Below are positions 17,211-25,594 of a DNA stretch of 64,000 bases, piece after piece. The stretch spans positions 1 to 64,000 of the forward strand of contig DATGLH010000036.1 of NCBI GenBank assembly GCA_035294225.1, in the 5' to 3' direction. The stretch's first letter is position 1, and the number at the start of each line of letters is the position of its first letter. The translations under genes were made by a program, and so were the position numbers. This stretch comes from Trebonia sp035294225. Lineage in GTDB: Bacteria > Actinomycetota > Actinomycetes > Streptosporangiales > Streptosporangiaceae. Below the pieces are notes generated by a model. It was not told the DNA's origin and did no database searches. It worked only from the letters and a program-made list of their open reading frames with translations.

Positions 17211-18128
17211 ATGACGGTCATGCGGGTGGAACGGGTCGTGTATGGCGTCCCCAACCTCCACGAGTGCGTTCGCTTCTTCACCGATCTCGGGCTCGACCCG
17301 CTCGGCGGCGGCGGCAGAGGCGCCCGGTTCGCGACTCAGACCGGGCAGGTCGTCGAGCTCAGGGACGTGGACGACCCGAGCCTGCCGCCTCCGGTCCAGG
17401 AGGGGCCGACCCTGCGCGAGATCGTCTGGGGCGTCGACACGCCTGAGTCGCTCGACAAGCTGGCGGCGAACCTGGTCAACGACCGGTCGGTCTACACCGA
17501 CGCGGACGGCGTGGCGCACACGGTCGACGAGACCGGATTCGGCGTCGGCCTGGCCGTCAGCCAGCCGGCGAATGGGAAGACCAACTATCCCGGCAGCAAC
17601 CGGACCGGGAACGTGAACCGGTGGAACCAGCCGCTCCAGCCGCCGGGGCGGGTGCGTCCGCTGCGGCTGTGCCACGTGGCGCTCGACATCAAGAAGGCCG
17701 GGAAGGAACAGGCCGTCGCCTTCTACACCGGCCGGCTTGGCTTCGTGCCCACGGACCGGGTCGCCAAGGTCGGTGTGTTCATGCGCGCGCCGGGCGATAC
17801 CGACCACCACACGCTGCTGCTCTGCCACCGGCCGGACCGGAACCAGGTCAACCACTGCGCGTTCGAGGTCGCCCGGGTCGACGAGGTGATCGTCGGCGCC
17901 AACGACATGATCGAGCGCGGCTGGCACGAGGCCCGCCGGCTCGGGCGGCACACCATCGGGTCCAACATCTTCCGGTTCATCCACGCGCCCTGCGGCGGCC
18001 GGGTCGAGTTCGCGGCTGACATGGACCGGGTGGACGAGAACTACGGCCCCAACGACTACGAGGAGACGCCGCCGCACACGATCTGGACGCTGCGGCTCGA
18101 GCGCGACGCGAAGGAGGGCGACCGCTGA
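17211..18128 (+). CDS. Two-domain VOC extradiol-type dioxygenase
   Basis: A 305-residue protein with two vicinal-oxygen-chelate modules. The C-terminal module keeps the metal triad: His in LCHVALDI, His in VNHCAFEVARVDEV and Glu in GGRVEFAADMDRV. The N-terminal module lacks them, as in 2,3-dihydroxybiphenyl/catechol 2,3-dioxygenases. Such enzymes open catecholic rings with Fe(II) and O2. GAGGAG precedes the ATG. It starts the second catabolic run and its TGA overlaps the ATG of the next gene. Its exact substrate is unknown, and a non-catecholic VOC function is possible. Confidence 0.83.
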   Translation: MTVMRVERVVYGVPNLHECVRFFTDLGLDPLGGGGRGARFATQTGQVVELRDVDDPSLPPPVQEGPTLREIVWGVDTPESLDKLAANLVNDRSVYTDADGVAHTVDETGFGVGLAVSQPANGKTNYPGSNRTGNVNRWNQPLQPPGRVRPLRLCHVALDIKKAGKEQAVAFYTGRLGFVPTDRVAKVGVFMRAPGDTDHHTLLLCHRPDRNQVNHCAFEVARVDEVIVGANDMIERGWHEARRLGRHTIGSNIFRFIHAPCGGRVEFAADMDRVDENYGPNDYEETPPHTIWTLRLERDAKEGDR

Positions 18129-19570
18129 TGGCAACCGAGTACCCGGAGGTTTCCCTCTACATCGGCGGGGAGTGGGTTCAGGGCTCCGGCGGGCGCGGTG
18201 CCGACATCGTCAATCCGGCCACCGAGGACGTGCTCGGCCGCGTGCCGTTCGCGGAGCCGGCCGACGTGGACCGGGCCATCGCCGCCGCGAAGGCCGCCTT
18301 CCCGAAGTGGCGCGACGCCGGGCCTGACTTCCGGTCGGGAATCCTGCTGAAGGCCTCGGCCCTGCTCCACCAGCGGGCGGACGAGATCGGGCGGGTCATG
18401 ACCCTTGAGGAGGGCAAGCCCCTGGGCGAGGCGGTCGGCGAGGTGCACCGGGCCGCGACGCTGCTGCAATGGGACACCGAGGAGGGGCGCCGGGCCTACG
18501 GCCGGATCATCCCGTCAGGCCCGGACGAGGTCCTGTCGGTGCGGCTGACCCCGGTCGGGCCCGTCGGCGCGTTCGTGCCGTGGAACTTCCCCGCCGGCGG
18601 GCCGATGCGGAAGATCGCCGCGGCACTCGCGGCCGGCAACTCGATCGTGATCAAGCCCTCGGAGGAAGTGCCCGGCACGGTCTGGCTGATCGCTAAGGCG
18701 TTCGAGGAGGCGGGACTGCCGCCGGGGGTGCTCAACGTGCTCTTCGGCGTGCCGGACGAGATATCCCGCAAGGTGATCGCGGACCCGGCCATCAGGTTCG
18801 TCGCGTTCACCGGCTCGGTGCCGGTCGGCAGGCACATCGCGGGCCTCGCGGCCGCGGCGATGAAGCCGGCCATCATGGAGCTCGGCGGGCACGCGCCCGT
18901 GATCGTCTGCGCCGACACCGACCCGGTCAGTGCCGCCAGGACCGCCGTCCGCGCGAAGATCGCCAACGCCGGGCAGGTGTGCACCTCGCCCAGCAGGTTC
19001 CTCGTCGACCGGCGCGTGTACGGCACGTTCACCGAGGCGTTCGTGGACGCGATGGCCGCCGTCAAGGTCGGCAACGGCCTCGAGCCGGGCGTGCAGATGG
19101 GCCCCATGGTCAGCGAGCGGCGCCGGTCCGGGGTGCGCAAGCTCATCGAGGACGCTGTCGGCCGCGGCGCCAGGATCGCGCTGGGCGGCGAGCCCTTGCC
19201 GGGCAAGGGCTTCTTCTACCCGCCGACGGTGCTGACCGACGTGCCGGCCGACGCCGCGCTGCTGAGCGAGGAGCCGTTCGGGCCGGTCGCGCCGATCGCC
19301 GCGTTCGACGACCTCGACGAGGCCCTCCAGATCGCCAACTCCCTCCCCTACGGCCTGGCGGCCTACGGGTACACCGAGTCGGCGGCCACCGCCGAGAAGC
19401 TGATCGCCGGGTTCGAGGCCGGCATCCTGTCCATCAACCACTGCGGCGGCTCGGTGCCCCAGGCGCCGTCCGGCGGCGTGAAGGACAGCGGCTACGGCCG
19501 GGAAGGCGGTCACGAGGGCCTGAACGGGTACCTGGTCACCAAGCGCGTCTCCCACAAGCTGCGCCCATGA
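18128..19570 (+). CDS. NAD(P)-dependent aldehyde dehydrogenase
   Basis: A 480-residue aldehyde dehydrogenase with all active-site elements: Asn in AFVPWNFPAGG, the Glu in IMELGGHAP (Glu251) and Cys285 in AGQVCTSPSRF. It resembles 2-hydroxymuconate-semialdehyde and succinate-semialdehyde dehydrogenases; following an extradiol-type dioxygenase, oxidation of a ring-cleavage semialdehyde is the natural proposal. Start overlaps the previous stop (TGATG) and the stop overlaps the next start (ATGA), so this is a tightly coupled operon. Confidence 0.85.
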   Translation: MATEYPEVSLYIGGEWVQGSGGRGADIVNPATEDVLGRVPFAEPADVDRAIAAAKAAFPKWRDAGPDFRSGILLKASALLHQRADEIGRVMTLEEGKPLGEAVGEVHRAATLLQWDTEEGRRAYGRIIPSGPDEVLSVRLTPVGPVGAFVPWNFPAGGPMRKIAAALAAGNSIVIKPSEEVPGTVWLIAKAFEEAGLPPGVLNVLFGVPDEISRKVIADPAIRFVAFTGSVPVGRHIAGLAAAAMKPAIMELGGHAPVIVCADTDPVSAARTAVRAKIANAGQVCTSPSRFLVDRRVYGTFTEAFVDAMAAVKVGNGLEPGVQMGPMVSERRRSGVRKLIEDAVGRGARIALGGEPLPGKGFFYPPTVLTDVPADAALLSEEPFGPVAPIAAFDDLDEALQIANSLPYGLAAYGYTESAATAEKLIAGFEAGILSINHCGGSVPQAPSGGVKDSGYGREGGHEGLNGYLVTKRVSHKLRP

Positions 19571-20346
19571 TCTGGTGCCGCTTCGAGGACGCCGGGCGGG
19601 CGTGCTACGGGCTGGTCGAGGACGGTTACGTCATACCAGTCACCGGGAGCCCGTTCGGTGGCTATGAAAAGAGCAGCCGCAGCCTGCCGGCCAGCGATGT
19701 GCGGTGGCTGCCGCCCGTCATCCCCGGCACCTTCTTCTGCGCGGGACTGAACTACAGGGGGCACGCGGAGCGTGCCGCCTGCGGCGGGCACACGGTGCCC
19801 ACCCGGCCCGAGGTCGGGTACCGCGCCAACAACGCGCTGACCGGGCACCTGTCGCCGATCGTGCGGCCCGCCGACTGCGGCGAGCCGCTGGTGGCCGAGG
19901 GCGAGCTGGTCGCGGTCATCGGCCGGGTAGTGCGGCGGCACTGCACGCGGGACGAGGCGAAGGACGCGGTGTTCGGCTGGACGATCGGCAACGACGTCAG
20001 CGCACGGGGCTGGCAGCGCACCGACCGCACGTTCTGGCGGTGCAAGAACAGCGACACGTTCAAGCCGATGGGACCCTGGATCGTCACCGGGACCGACCCG
20101 CTCGCGGCAACGACCACGGTGCGGGTCGACGGCGAGGTCAAGGCGTCCTTCCCCACCGGGGACATGCTCTTCGACCCCTACGACTTCATCTGCGCGATGT
20201 CCCGCTACATCACGCTGTACCCCGGCGATGTGCTGTGGCTGGGGACTGACGAGACGGCAACCATGGTCCCGGGCCAGGTTGCCGAGATCACGATCGACGG
20301 CATCGGAACCCTTGCCAACCCGGTCACTGAGGAGAAACTGCCATGA
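19567..20346 (+). CDS. Fumarylacetoacetate hydrolase (FAH) family protein
   Basis: A 259-residue FAH-fold enzyme from ATG 19567, which overlaps the previous stop codon. The fold is recognised by FFCAGLNYRGHAERA, the metal-binding Glu residues in VAEGELVAVIG, the metal Asp in WTIGNDVSARGWQ, and FKPMGPWIVTG. Family members hydrolyse beta-diketones or hydrate/isomerise 2-hydroxy-dienoates in meta-cleavage routes. Placed after the semialdehyde dehydrogenase, a decarboxylase/isomerase or hydratase step is likely. It overlaps the next gene by ATGA. Confidence 0.85.
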   Translation: MIWCRFEDAGRACYGLVEDGYVIPVTGSPFGGYEKSSRSLPASDVRWLPPVIPGTFFCAGLNYRGHAERAACGGHTVPTRPEVGYRANNALTGHLSPIVRPADCGEPLVAEGELVAVIGRVVRRHCTRDEAKDAVFGWTIGNDVSARGWQRTDRTFWRCKNSDTFKPMGPWIVTGTDPLAATTTVRVDGEVKASFPTGDMLFDPYDFICAMSRYITLYPGDVLWLGTDETATMVPGQVAEITIDGIGTLANPVTEEKLP

Positions 20347-20870
20347 GCGACGAGCTGAGCAACCGGCCCGCCTACATCCATCACGTCAACTTCCCCACCA
20401 CCAACCCCGAAAGGACCATCGAGTGGTACTCGAAGGTCTTCGGCATGAAGTACATCAAGCCCAAGAGCAACACCAAGGTCGTGCTGATGACCCGGGGGAA
20501 CTTCGACCTGCACTTCACGCCGGTCGAGGAGATGGACCGGATGGCGCCCTACCACTTCGCGATCGAGGTGGAGGACTGGGAGGGCTTTCTCGCGCACCTG
20601 GACTCGCTCGGGATCCGGCACACCCGGGTGATCACCCGGCCGGAGAACAACTCCCAGTTCTGCTACATCCACGACCCCGACCACACGATGATCGAGCTGG
20701 TCTTCCACGCACGGCGCCCCTACCCGCCGGTGCGGCAGGACAGTGCGGCCGTCCAGGCCGCCCGGGCCGCGGGGGGCCCGGGGGGGCCGCCCGCGGGCAC
20801 CAGCCCCGCTGGGGGCGCCAACTCCGCCGACGAGGCCCGCGCCGAGCTGGCCGCCGCCGAGAGGCGGTGA
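20343..20870 (+). CDS. Single-domain VOC (glyoxalase/dioxygenase) family protein
   Basis: A 175-residue VOC protein. Metal ligands are visible as His in IHHVNFPT, His in PYHFAIEVEDW and Glu in TMIELVFHA. The last 40 residues are Pro/Gly/Ala-rich and look disordered, with a run GGPGGPPAG. It begins four bases before the end of the FAH gene. The family includes lactoylglutathione lyases, epimerases and small dioxygenases; a second extradiol or isomerase step is possible. Confidence 0.8.
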   Translation: MSDELSNRPAYIHHVNFPTTNPERTIEWYSKVFGMKYIKPKSNTKVVLMTRGNFDLHFTPVEEMDRMAPYHFAIEVEDWEGFLAHLDSLGIRHTRVITRPENNSQFCYIHDPDHTMIELVFHARRPYPPVRQDSAAVQAARAAGGPGGPPAGTSPAGGANSADEARAELAAAERR

Positions 20871-20879
20871 CTTCCCACG

Positions 20880-21662
20880 ATGGCAACCGCTAACTCAGGC
20901 GGCGCGCGGATCTACTACGAGGTCCACGGCACCGGCCCCGGTGTGCTGTTCGTGCACGGGTCCGGCGGGCATCACGCCGCATGGTGGCAGCAGGTCACCG
21001 CGCTGTGCGACGAGTACACGGTCATCACGATGGACCTGCGGGGCTTCGGCAACTCCCGGTGGGAGGAAGACCACGACGCGCGGAACTTCCCCGGCGACGT
21101 CATCGCCGTCCTGGACGCGGTCGCCGCCGCCGGCGGGCCGTCACGGGCGGTGCTGGTCGGGCAGTCGATCGGGGCGGCCGCCGCCCTGCGCGCCGCGCTC
21201 AGCCGGCCGGACCGGGCGGCCGGGGTCGTCCTGGCGCACTCGCTGGGCGGGATGCAGGACGACGAGCTGACCGCGCTGGTCAAGGCCGACCGCGCCGCGG
21301 CGGAGAAGCTGCCGGTGCTGGACCGGCTGCTCACCCCGGAGTTCCGCGCGCGGCGGCCTGACATGGCGTTCCTGTTCCGGCAGATGGGGACGTTCAACAC
21401 CGCCAGGATGGCCGACCTGCGGAACCTGAACACCGACGGCCCTACCGTCTCCGAGCTCAACGCAGCGCCGTTCCCGCTGCTGCTGCTCGCGGGCGAGAGG
21501 GACAGCGTGCTCAGCCCGGCCACGGTGCGCCGGGCGGGCGAACTGCTCACCAGCGCCCGCGTCGAGATCGTCCCGGGCGCGCCGCACTCGATGTACTGGG
21601 AGACGCCCGCGCTGTTCAACGACGCGGTGAGCCGCTTCCTCAAGGAGGTCACGGCGCCCTAG
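20880..21662 (+). CDS. Alpha/beta-fold hydrolase
   Basis: A 260-residue hydrolase. The oxyanion loop is LFVHGSGGHHAAWW, the nucleophile Ser sits in VGQSIGAAA, the acid is in LAGERDSVL and the His in GAPHSMYWE. This is the pattern of meta-cleavage-product hydrolases, lactonases (PcaD type) and haloperoxidase-like esterases. It is the last gene of the second run, ten bases downstream of the VOC gene, and its start has only a weak ribosome site, so coupling is likely. A C-C bond or lactone hydrolysis in ring breakdown fits the context. Confidence 0.83.
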   Translation: MATANSGGARIYYEVHGTGPGVLFVHGSGGHHAAWWQQVTALCDEYTVITMDLRGFGNSRWEEDHDARNFPGDVIAVLDAVAAAGGPSRAVLVGQSIGAAAALRAALSRPDRAAGVVLAHSLGGMQDDELTALVKADRAAAEKLPVLDRLLTPEFRARRPDMAFLFRQMGTFNTARMADLRNLNTDGPTVSELNAAPFPLLLLAGERDSVLSPATVRRAGELLTSARVEIVPGAPHSMYWETPALFNDAVSRFLKEVTAP

Positions 21663-21850
21663 CAGGATCGGCATGCTGACCGCGGCGGCCGCTCCCTCGG
21701 TTTGCATCGCCCGCCACACGGGCCCCTGAGGCTCACCTCGCACACCTTACGACCGCTTCGGTGACCAGAATGTCCCATTATGTCCATGCGGAAAGTGTGC
21801 GAAGCCGAATTCGCGGGGCCCTTGCGGCGCCGACGGCCACGCCACGGGAG

Positions 21851-22258
21851 TCAGTCGCGGACCATCTGGTCTGCCGGGGAAAGGTGCTCTACCGTCACGC
21901 CCGTGTCGGCGAACGTGCGGGTGACGTAGGCGGAGCTGTAGACCCAGAGGATCTTCATCGGGGCCTCGCCGGTGTTGCGGAAGCAGTGCACGATGCCGGC
22001 CCCGACATAGGTGGTGTCGTCCGGCACCAGCGGGGTGACCTCCCCGGCGATCTCCACCTCGGCGGAGCCTTCCAGCAGGGTGACGTGCTCATCGCAGTTG
22101 TGCGTGTGCGGCGGCGCGCCGGTGCCCGCGGGATAGATGCTGATCCCCGTCGTGATCTTGTTGTCCTCCTCGGCGCTCTGCCGCGTGATCAGCGGGATCG
22201 TGACGACGCCGCCGCCGCGGCCAAGCCTTTCCACCGTGCCTGCCTTGATGACCGTCAT
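21851..22258 (-). CDS. Cupin-domain protein
   Basis: A 135-residue single cupin. Motif 1 has HTHNCDEHVTLLEG with the metal His/Glu set and motif 2 has PDDTTYVGAGIVHCFRNTG. Small cupins bind a metal and act as dioxygenases, isomerases or ligand-binding proteins. It is transcribed away from the carboxymuconolactone-decarboxylase-like gene; the recurring element at 22302-22320 lies in the shared upstream region. Confidence 0.83.
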   Translation of the reverse strand: MTVIKAGTVERLGRGGGVVTIPLITRQSAEEDNKITTGISIYPAGTGAPPHTHNCDEHVTLLEGSAEVEIAGEVTPLVPDDTTYVGAGIVHCFRNTGEAPMKILWVYSSAYVTRTFADTGVTVEHLSPADQMVRD

Positions 22259-22301
22259 GGCGCGAGGCTACAGCGGCGTACCCGCCCGGCAGCCATCCGG
22301 G

Positions 22302-22320
22302 CGCGCAACCTTAGGCTTCG
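22302..22320 (-). promoter_or_regulatory. Recurring element, site D (cupin / CMD divergent promoter)
   Basis: On the minus strand it reads CCGAAGCCTAAGGTTGCGC, combining the left arm of the 8986-9006 palindrome with the right half of the 16087 site. It is 44 bp from the cupin start and about 71 bp from the CMD start, well placed to control both. Confidence 0.5.
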
Positions 22321-22390
22321 GTGAAAGCAGCGCGGGAGCAGGCACAATGCCTGACGCAAAGCAAATTACGAGCACAGACGGGAACCTGAG

Positions 22391-22966
22391 ATGCGCCTGC
22401 CCGCCCTGACCGAGCTGTCCCCCCGCCAGCAGGAGATCAGCGACCGGATCTCAAGCCGCCGCGGCGGTACCCGCGGGCCGTTCCTGGTGTGGCTGAGAAG
22501 CCCGGAGCTGTGCGAGAAGGTCGAGGCGCTCGGCGCGTACTGCCGTTTCGAGTCCTCGCTGCACCCCCGGCTGCGCGAGCTGAGCCTGCTCATCGCGGCC
22601 CGCGCCTTCGACGCCCAGTACTCGTGGAACGCGCACGTGGGCAAGGCCATCGACCTCGGGGTGTCCGCCGACAGCCTGCGGGCGCTCGCGGCAAACCAGG
22701 AGCCGTCCTTCGCCAGCCGCGACGAGCAGATCCTGTACCAGTTCGCCATCGAGATCCTGCGCGACCACTTCGTCTCGGACGAGACCTTCGCGCTGGCGCT
22801 CGCCGAATTCGGCGAGCGGGGCCTCGTCGACATCATCGGCAGCCTCGGCAACTTCTCGATGCTCGCGATGCTGCTCAACGCCTTCCAGGTGGACTTGCAG
22901 CCCGTCGAGCCGCCCTTCCCCGACGTGCGCGGCTACGCGAAGGTCACCGCCTCACTGGGCGGCTGA
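22391..22966 (+). CDS. Carboxymuconolactone decarboxylase-like protein
   Basis: A 191-residue all-helical protein of the CMD/AhpD superfamily. The core helices include LHPRLRELSLLIAARAFDAQYSWNAHVGKAIDLG. The AhpD-type CxxC pair is absent and the sequence has a WNAH motif instead, as in gamma-carboxymuconolactone decarboxylase relatives, which act on the lactone formed after ring cleavage. It lies opposite the cupin gene and its 3' end overlaps the convergent hydroxyacid dehydrogenase gene by 23 bases. Confidence 0.8.
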   Translation: MRLPALTELSPRQQEISDRISSRRGGTRGPFLVWLRSPELCEKVEALGAYCRFESSLHPRLRELSLLIAARAFDAQYSWNAHVGKAIDLGVSADSLRALAANQEPSFASRDEQILYQFAIEILRDHFVSDETFALALAEFGERGLVDIIGSLGNFSMLAMLLNAFQVDLQPVEPPFPDVRGYAKVTASLGG

Positions 22967-23996
22967 AGGTCACCGCCCCTCCGCACCGGGCGGCTGAGGG
23001 CACGTAACCGAGGGTCTTGTCGACGACGTTGGCTAGCGGGCGGCCCGCGCGGTACCGCGTGAGCTGCTCAAGGAACAGGCCGGTCAGCGCCTTGTCCCAG
23101 CCGCGGAAGTCGCCGGACATGTGCGGCGAGACGATGACGTTCGGCAAGTCCCACAGCGGCGAGCCGGCGGGCAGTGGTTCGGTCGTGAAGACGTCGAGGG
23201 CCGCGCCGCCGATCGCCCCGCCCGCCAGGGCGGCCACCAGGGCGGGCTCGTCGATGAGCCCGCCCCGGCCGAGGTTCACGATCCAGGCACCGGGACGCAG
23301 CAGTGCCAGCTCAGGCGCGCCGATGATCCCCGCGGTCGCGGGGGTGAACGGCAGCGCGAGGATGACGAAATCGGCGGACGGCAACAGGCTGCGCAGGTCA
23401 CCGACCCCGGCGACCGGGCCGATCTCCGGGTCGACGCGAGGCGTCCGCGCCAGGCACCTCGTGTTCGCGCCGACGCCGGCCAGCAGCCGGGCGATCGCCC
23501 GGCCGATCCCGCCCGCGCCGAGGACCAGAACCTCGCTTCCGGCCAGCCGGCGCGTCTCCCTGTGCAGCCATTCCCGCCTGCCCTGCAGCCGGATCGTCGC
23601 CGGCAGGTCCGCGCACACCGCCGACACGAGGGCGAGGGCGTATTCGGCCATTGCGCTGTCGAAGATGCCCGCCGAGTTCGTGACGACCACGTCGCTTTCG
23701 ATCAGCGCGGGGAACATGAGATGGTCCACGCCGGCGGTGGCCGCGGCGATCCACCGCAGCCGCGGGCTCCAGCCCCAGCAGGTCTCGATCCAGTCCAGCC
23801 GCGGCTCCCACGCGAAGACGACGTCCGCGTCCGCCGCTTCGCTGGCGAGCTGCTCCCGGGAGGTGACGAAGCGCACCTCGCAGCCCGCCAGCGCCGGCGC
23901 GGCGGGCAACGGCACGTCCGCGGAGGTGGCGACGACGGCCACGACGCATTTACCCGGACTAACCACTCCATCTCCTCGCGGTAACGCCAGCGACAT
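22944..23996 (-). CDS. D-isomer-specific 2-hydroxyacid dehydrogenase
   Basis: About 340-350 residues. The NAD domain has VLGAGGIGRAIARLLAG (GxGxxG), the Arg of the catalytic set in NLGRGGLIDEPAL and the His in VIVSPHMSGDF. The annotated start at 23996 is an ATG; a GTG at 23966, preceded by GAGGAG, would remove ten residues and may be the true start. The enzyme reduces 2-oxoacids to D-2-hydroxyacids with NAD(P)H, as in glyoxylate reductases. It converges with the CMD-like gene and their ends overlap. Confidence 0.83.
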   Translation of the reverse strand: MSLALPRGDGVVSPGKCVVAVVATSADVPLPAAPALAGCEVRFVTSREQLASEAADADVVFAWEPRLDWIETCWGWSPRLRWIAAATAGVDHLMFPALIESDVVVTNSAGIFDSAMAEYALALVSAVCADLPATIRLQGRREWLHRETRRLAGSEVLVLGAGGIGRAIARLLAGVGANTRCLARTPRVDPEIGPVAGVGDLRSLLPSADFVILALPFTPATAGIIGAPELALLRPGAWIVNLGRGGLIDEPALVAALAGGAIGGAALDVFTTEPLPAGSPLWDLPNVIVSPHMSGDFRGWDKALTGLFLEQLTRYRAGRPLANVVDKTLGYVPSAARCGGAVTFSRPVRR

Positions 23997-24045
23997 AACC
24001 CATGGCTAACATCATTCCGGGACGCCGCGAAGGGACGGGCACCGG

Positions 24046-24852
24046 ATGGACGGCAGCACCGAGGCGAGCACCGGGGCAGGCACCGAGGCGGGCACCGCAA
24101 GCCTCGCGGCGGCGATCCTCGCCGAGGCGGAGGAGCTTATCCGGATCAGCGCGCAGCGGGCGCTGACCGTCCGGCTGGCCGGGTCGCTGGCCATCCGCGC
24201 GCAGTGCCCGGCGCACGCGCCGCTGCTCGCCGCCCTCGGCCGGCGCCCCTACCGGGACATCGACCTGATGGCGTACTGGAAGGACAGGCGCCAGGTCGCC
24301 GCATTGTTCGAAGAGCGCGGCTACGTGCTCGACCCGGCGGTCAGGCACGCCCAGGAGTTCGGCGTGAAGCGCTTCGTCTACGAGCATCCGGGCAGCCGCC
24401 TGAAGGCGGACGTGTTCTGCGATGACCTCGTGATGGCGCACACCATCCCGTTCCGCGGCCGGCTGGAGCTCGACGCCCCAGCGATCACGGTCACCGACCT
24501 GCTGCTGACCAAGCTGCAGATCCACGAGTTCACCGAGAACGACCTGATCGACTGCGTCGTGCTGCTCGCCGAGCACGAGCCCGGTGACACCATCGACACC
24601 GGCTACATCGCGGACATCATGCGCAAGGACTGGGGTTTCTGCCACAGCACTCAGCTCAACCTGGCGGCGATCGGCGAGGCGGCCGGCCGGTTCCCCGCGC
24701 TTCCGGCCGACGTGGCGACGACCGTCCGGCGCCGGGCCGCCGCCTTGCGGCACGCAATCGACAGCGCGCCGAAGACGCAGAAGTGGAAGCTGCGGGCGCG
24801 TCTCGGCGACCGCGTCCGGTGGTACGAGGAGGTGGAGGAGGTCAACCGGTGA
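24046..24852 (+). CDS. Nucleotidyltransferase-fold protein
   Basis: A 268-residue protein with a minimal nucleotidyltransferase core: RLAGSLAIRAQ (the GS motif) followed by RPYRDIDLMAYW (the DxD metal pair). The following region (VFCDDLVMAHTIPF) resembles the core of AbiEii-like and other MNT/NTase proteins. The N-terminal 20 residues are Ala/Gly/Thr-rich. No toxin or partner gene is adjacent. It lies between the divergent hydroxyacid dehydrogenase and the convergent GntR gene. Whether it modifies tRNA, protein or a small molecule cannot be said. Confidence 0.72.
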   Translation: MDGSTEASTGAGTEAGTASLAAAILAEAEELIRISAQRALTVRLAGSLAIRAQCPAHAPLLAALGRRPYRDIDLMAYWKDRRQVAALFEERGYVLDPAVRHAQEFGVKRFVYEHPGSRLKADVFCDDLVMAHTIPFRGRLELDAPAITVTDLLLTKLQIHEFTENDLIDCVVLLAEHEPGDTIDTGYIADIMRKDWGFCHSTQLNLAAIGEAAGRFPALPADVATTVRRRAAALRHAIDSAPKTQKWKLRARLGDRVRWYEEVEEVNR

Positions 24853-24856
24853 CCCG

Positions 24857-25561
24857 TCAGCCGTTCGCGCGCACGTGGGCGGCAACCCGGTCCCTGGCCT
24901 CTTCCAGGTGAGCGCGGAACGCGCCCTCGGCCGCGGCTTCGCCGCGGCCGAGGGCGTCGAGCAGTTCCTCGTGCTCGCCGGTGATCGAGTCCGGCTCGTG
25001 GCCCAGTTCCTCCTCATCCAGGCGGAGCAGGACGAGGAGTTCGGTGGCGTGGCGGCGATGCACGTCGTGCAGCCGGGAGTTGCCGCTTAGCTCGCAGATG
25101 GCCCCGTGGAAACGCAGGTCCGCCTCGGCGGCGCGGGGCGCGTTGCGCGCCGCGGCGCGCATGTCCTCGAGAACCGCGCGCAGCGGCTTCAGGTCGGTGC
25201 CGCGTTGCAGGATCAGCCGCACCGCCGCCGTTTCCACGGCGACCCGCAGGTCGTAGATGTCCCTGACGTCCTGTTCGGTGAGCCGTACGACGAACGTGCC
25301 GCGCCGCGGCTCATCCCGGACCAGGCCCTCCTGGCCGAGCAGCCGGAGCGCGTCCCGCACCGGTCCCCGGCTGACGCCGAGTTGCTCGGCCAGGCGGGAC
25401 TCGACGAGCCGGTCGCCGCCTGCCACGCGTCCAGTGGCGATGAGCTCCCTGATGGCACCGGCCGCCTGGACGGCGAGCGTTTCTCCCCGGAGCGGGCGCA
25501 GCACCGGCGACGGAACGTCCGAAGATGAGGCAGAGTCGGTCTGCACCGGAACAGGCGCCAC
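24857..25561 (-). CDS. GntR-family regulator with FCD domain
   Basis: A 234-residue FadR-subfamily repressor. The winged HTH spans about residues 25-95 (LVESRLAEQLGVSRGPVRDALRLLGQEGLV), followed by the FCD ligand domain with metal-binding His residues in RFHGAICELSGN and HRRHATE. It is the last gene of the minus-strand set that includes the APC permease, 33 bp upstream. It probably controls that set in response to a carboxylate or amino acid; ligand unknown. Confidence 0.85.
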   Translation of the reverse strand: MAPVPVQTDSASSSDVPSPVLRPLRGETLAVQAAGAIRELIATGRVAGGDRLVESRLAEQLGVSRGPVRDALRLLGQEGLVRDEPRRGTFVVRLTEQDVRDIYDLRVAVETAAVRLILQRGTDLKPLRAVLEDMRAAARNAPRAAEADLRFHGAICELSGNSRLHDVHRRHATELLVLLRLDEEELGHEPDSITGEHEELLDALGRGEAAAEGAFRAHLEEARDRVAAHVRANG

Positions 25562-25594
25562 CTTCCGTTCGGGGGACTGGATCTTATCGCCGCC

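Noticed and set aside
21801..21815. Another CGAAGCC match to the recurring element
   Set aside because: It lies between convergent genes with no promoter role and matches only half of the motif, so it is probably chance.
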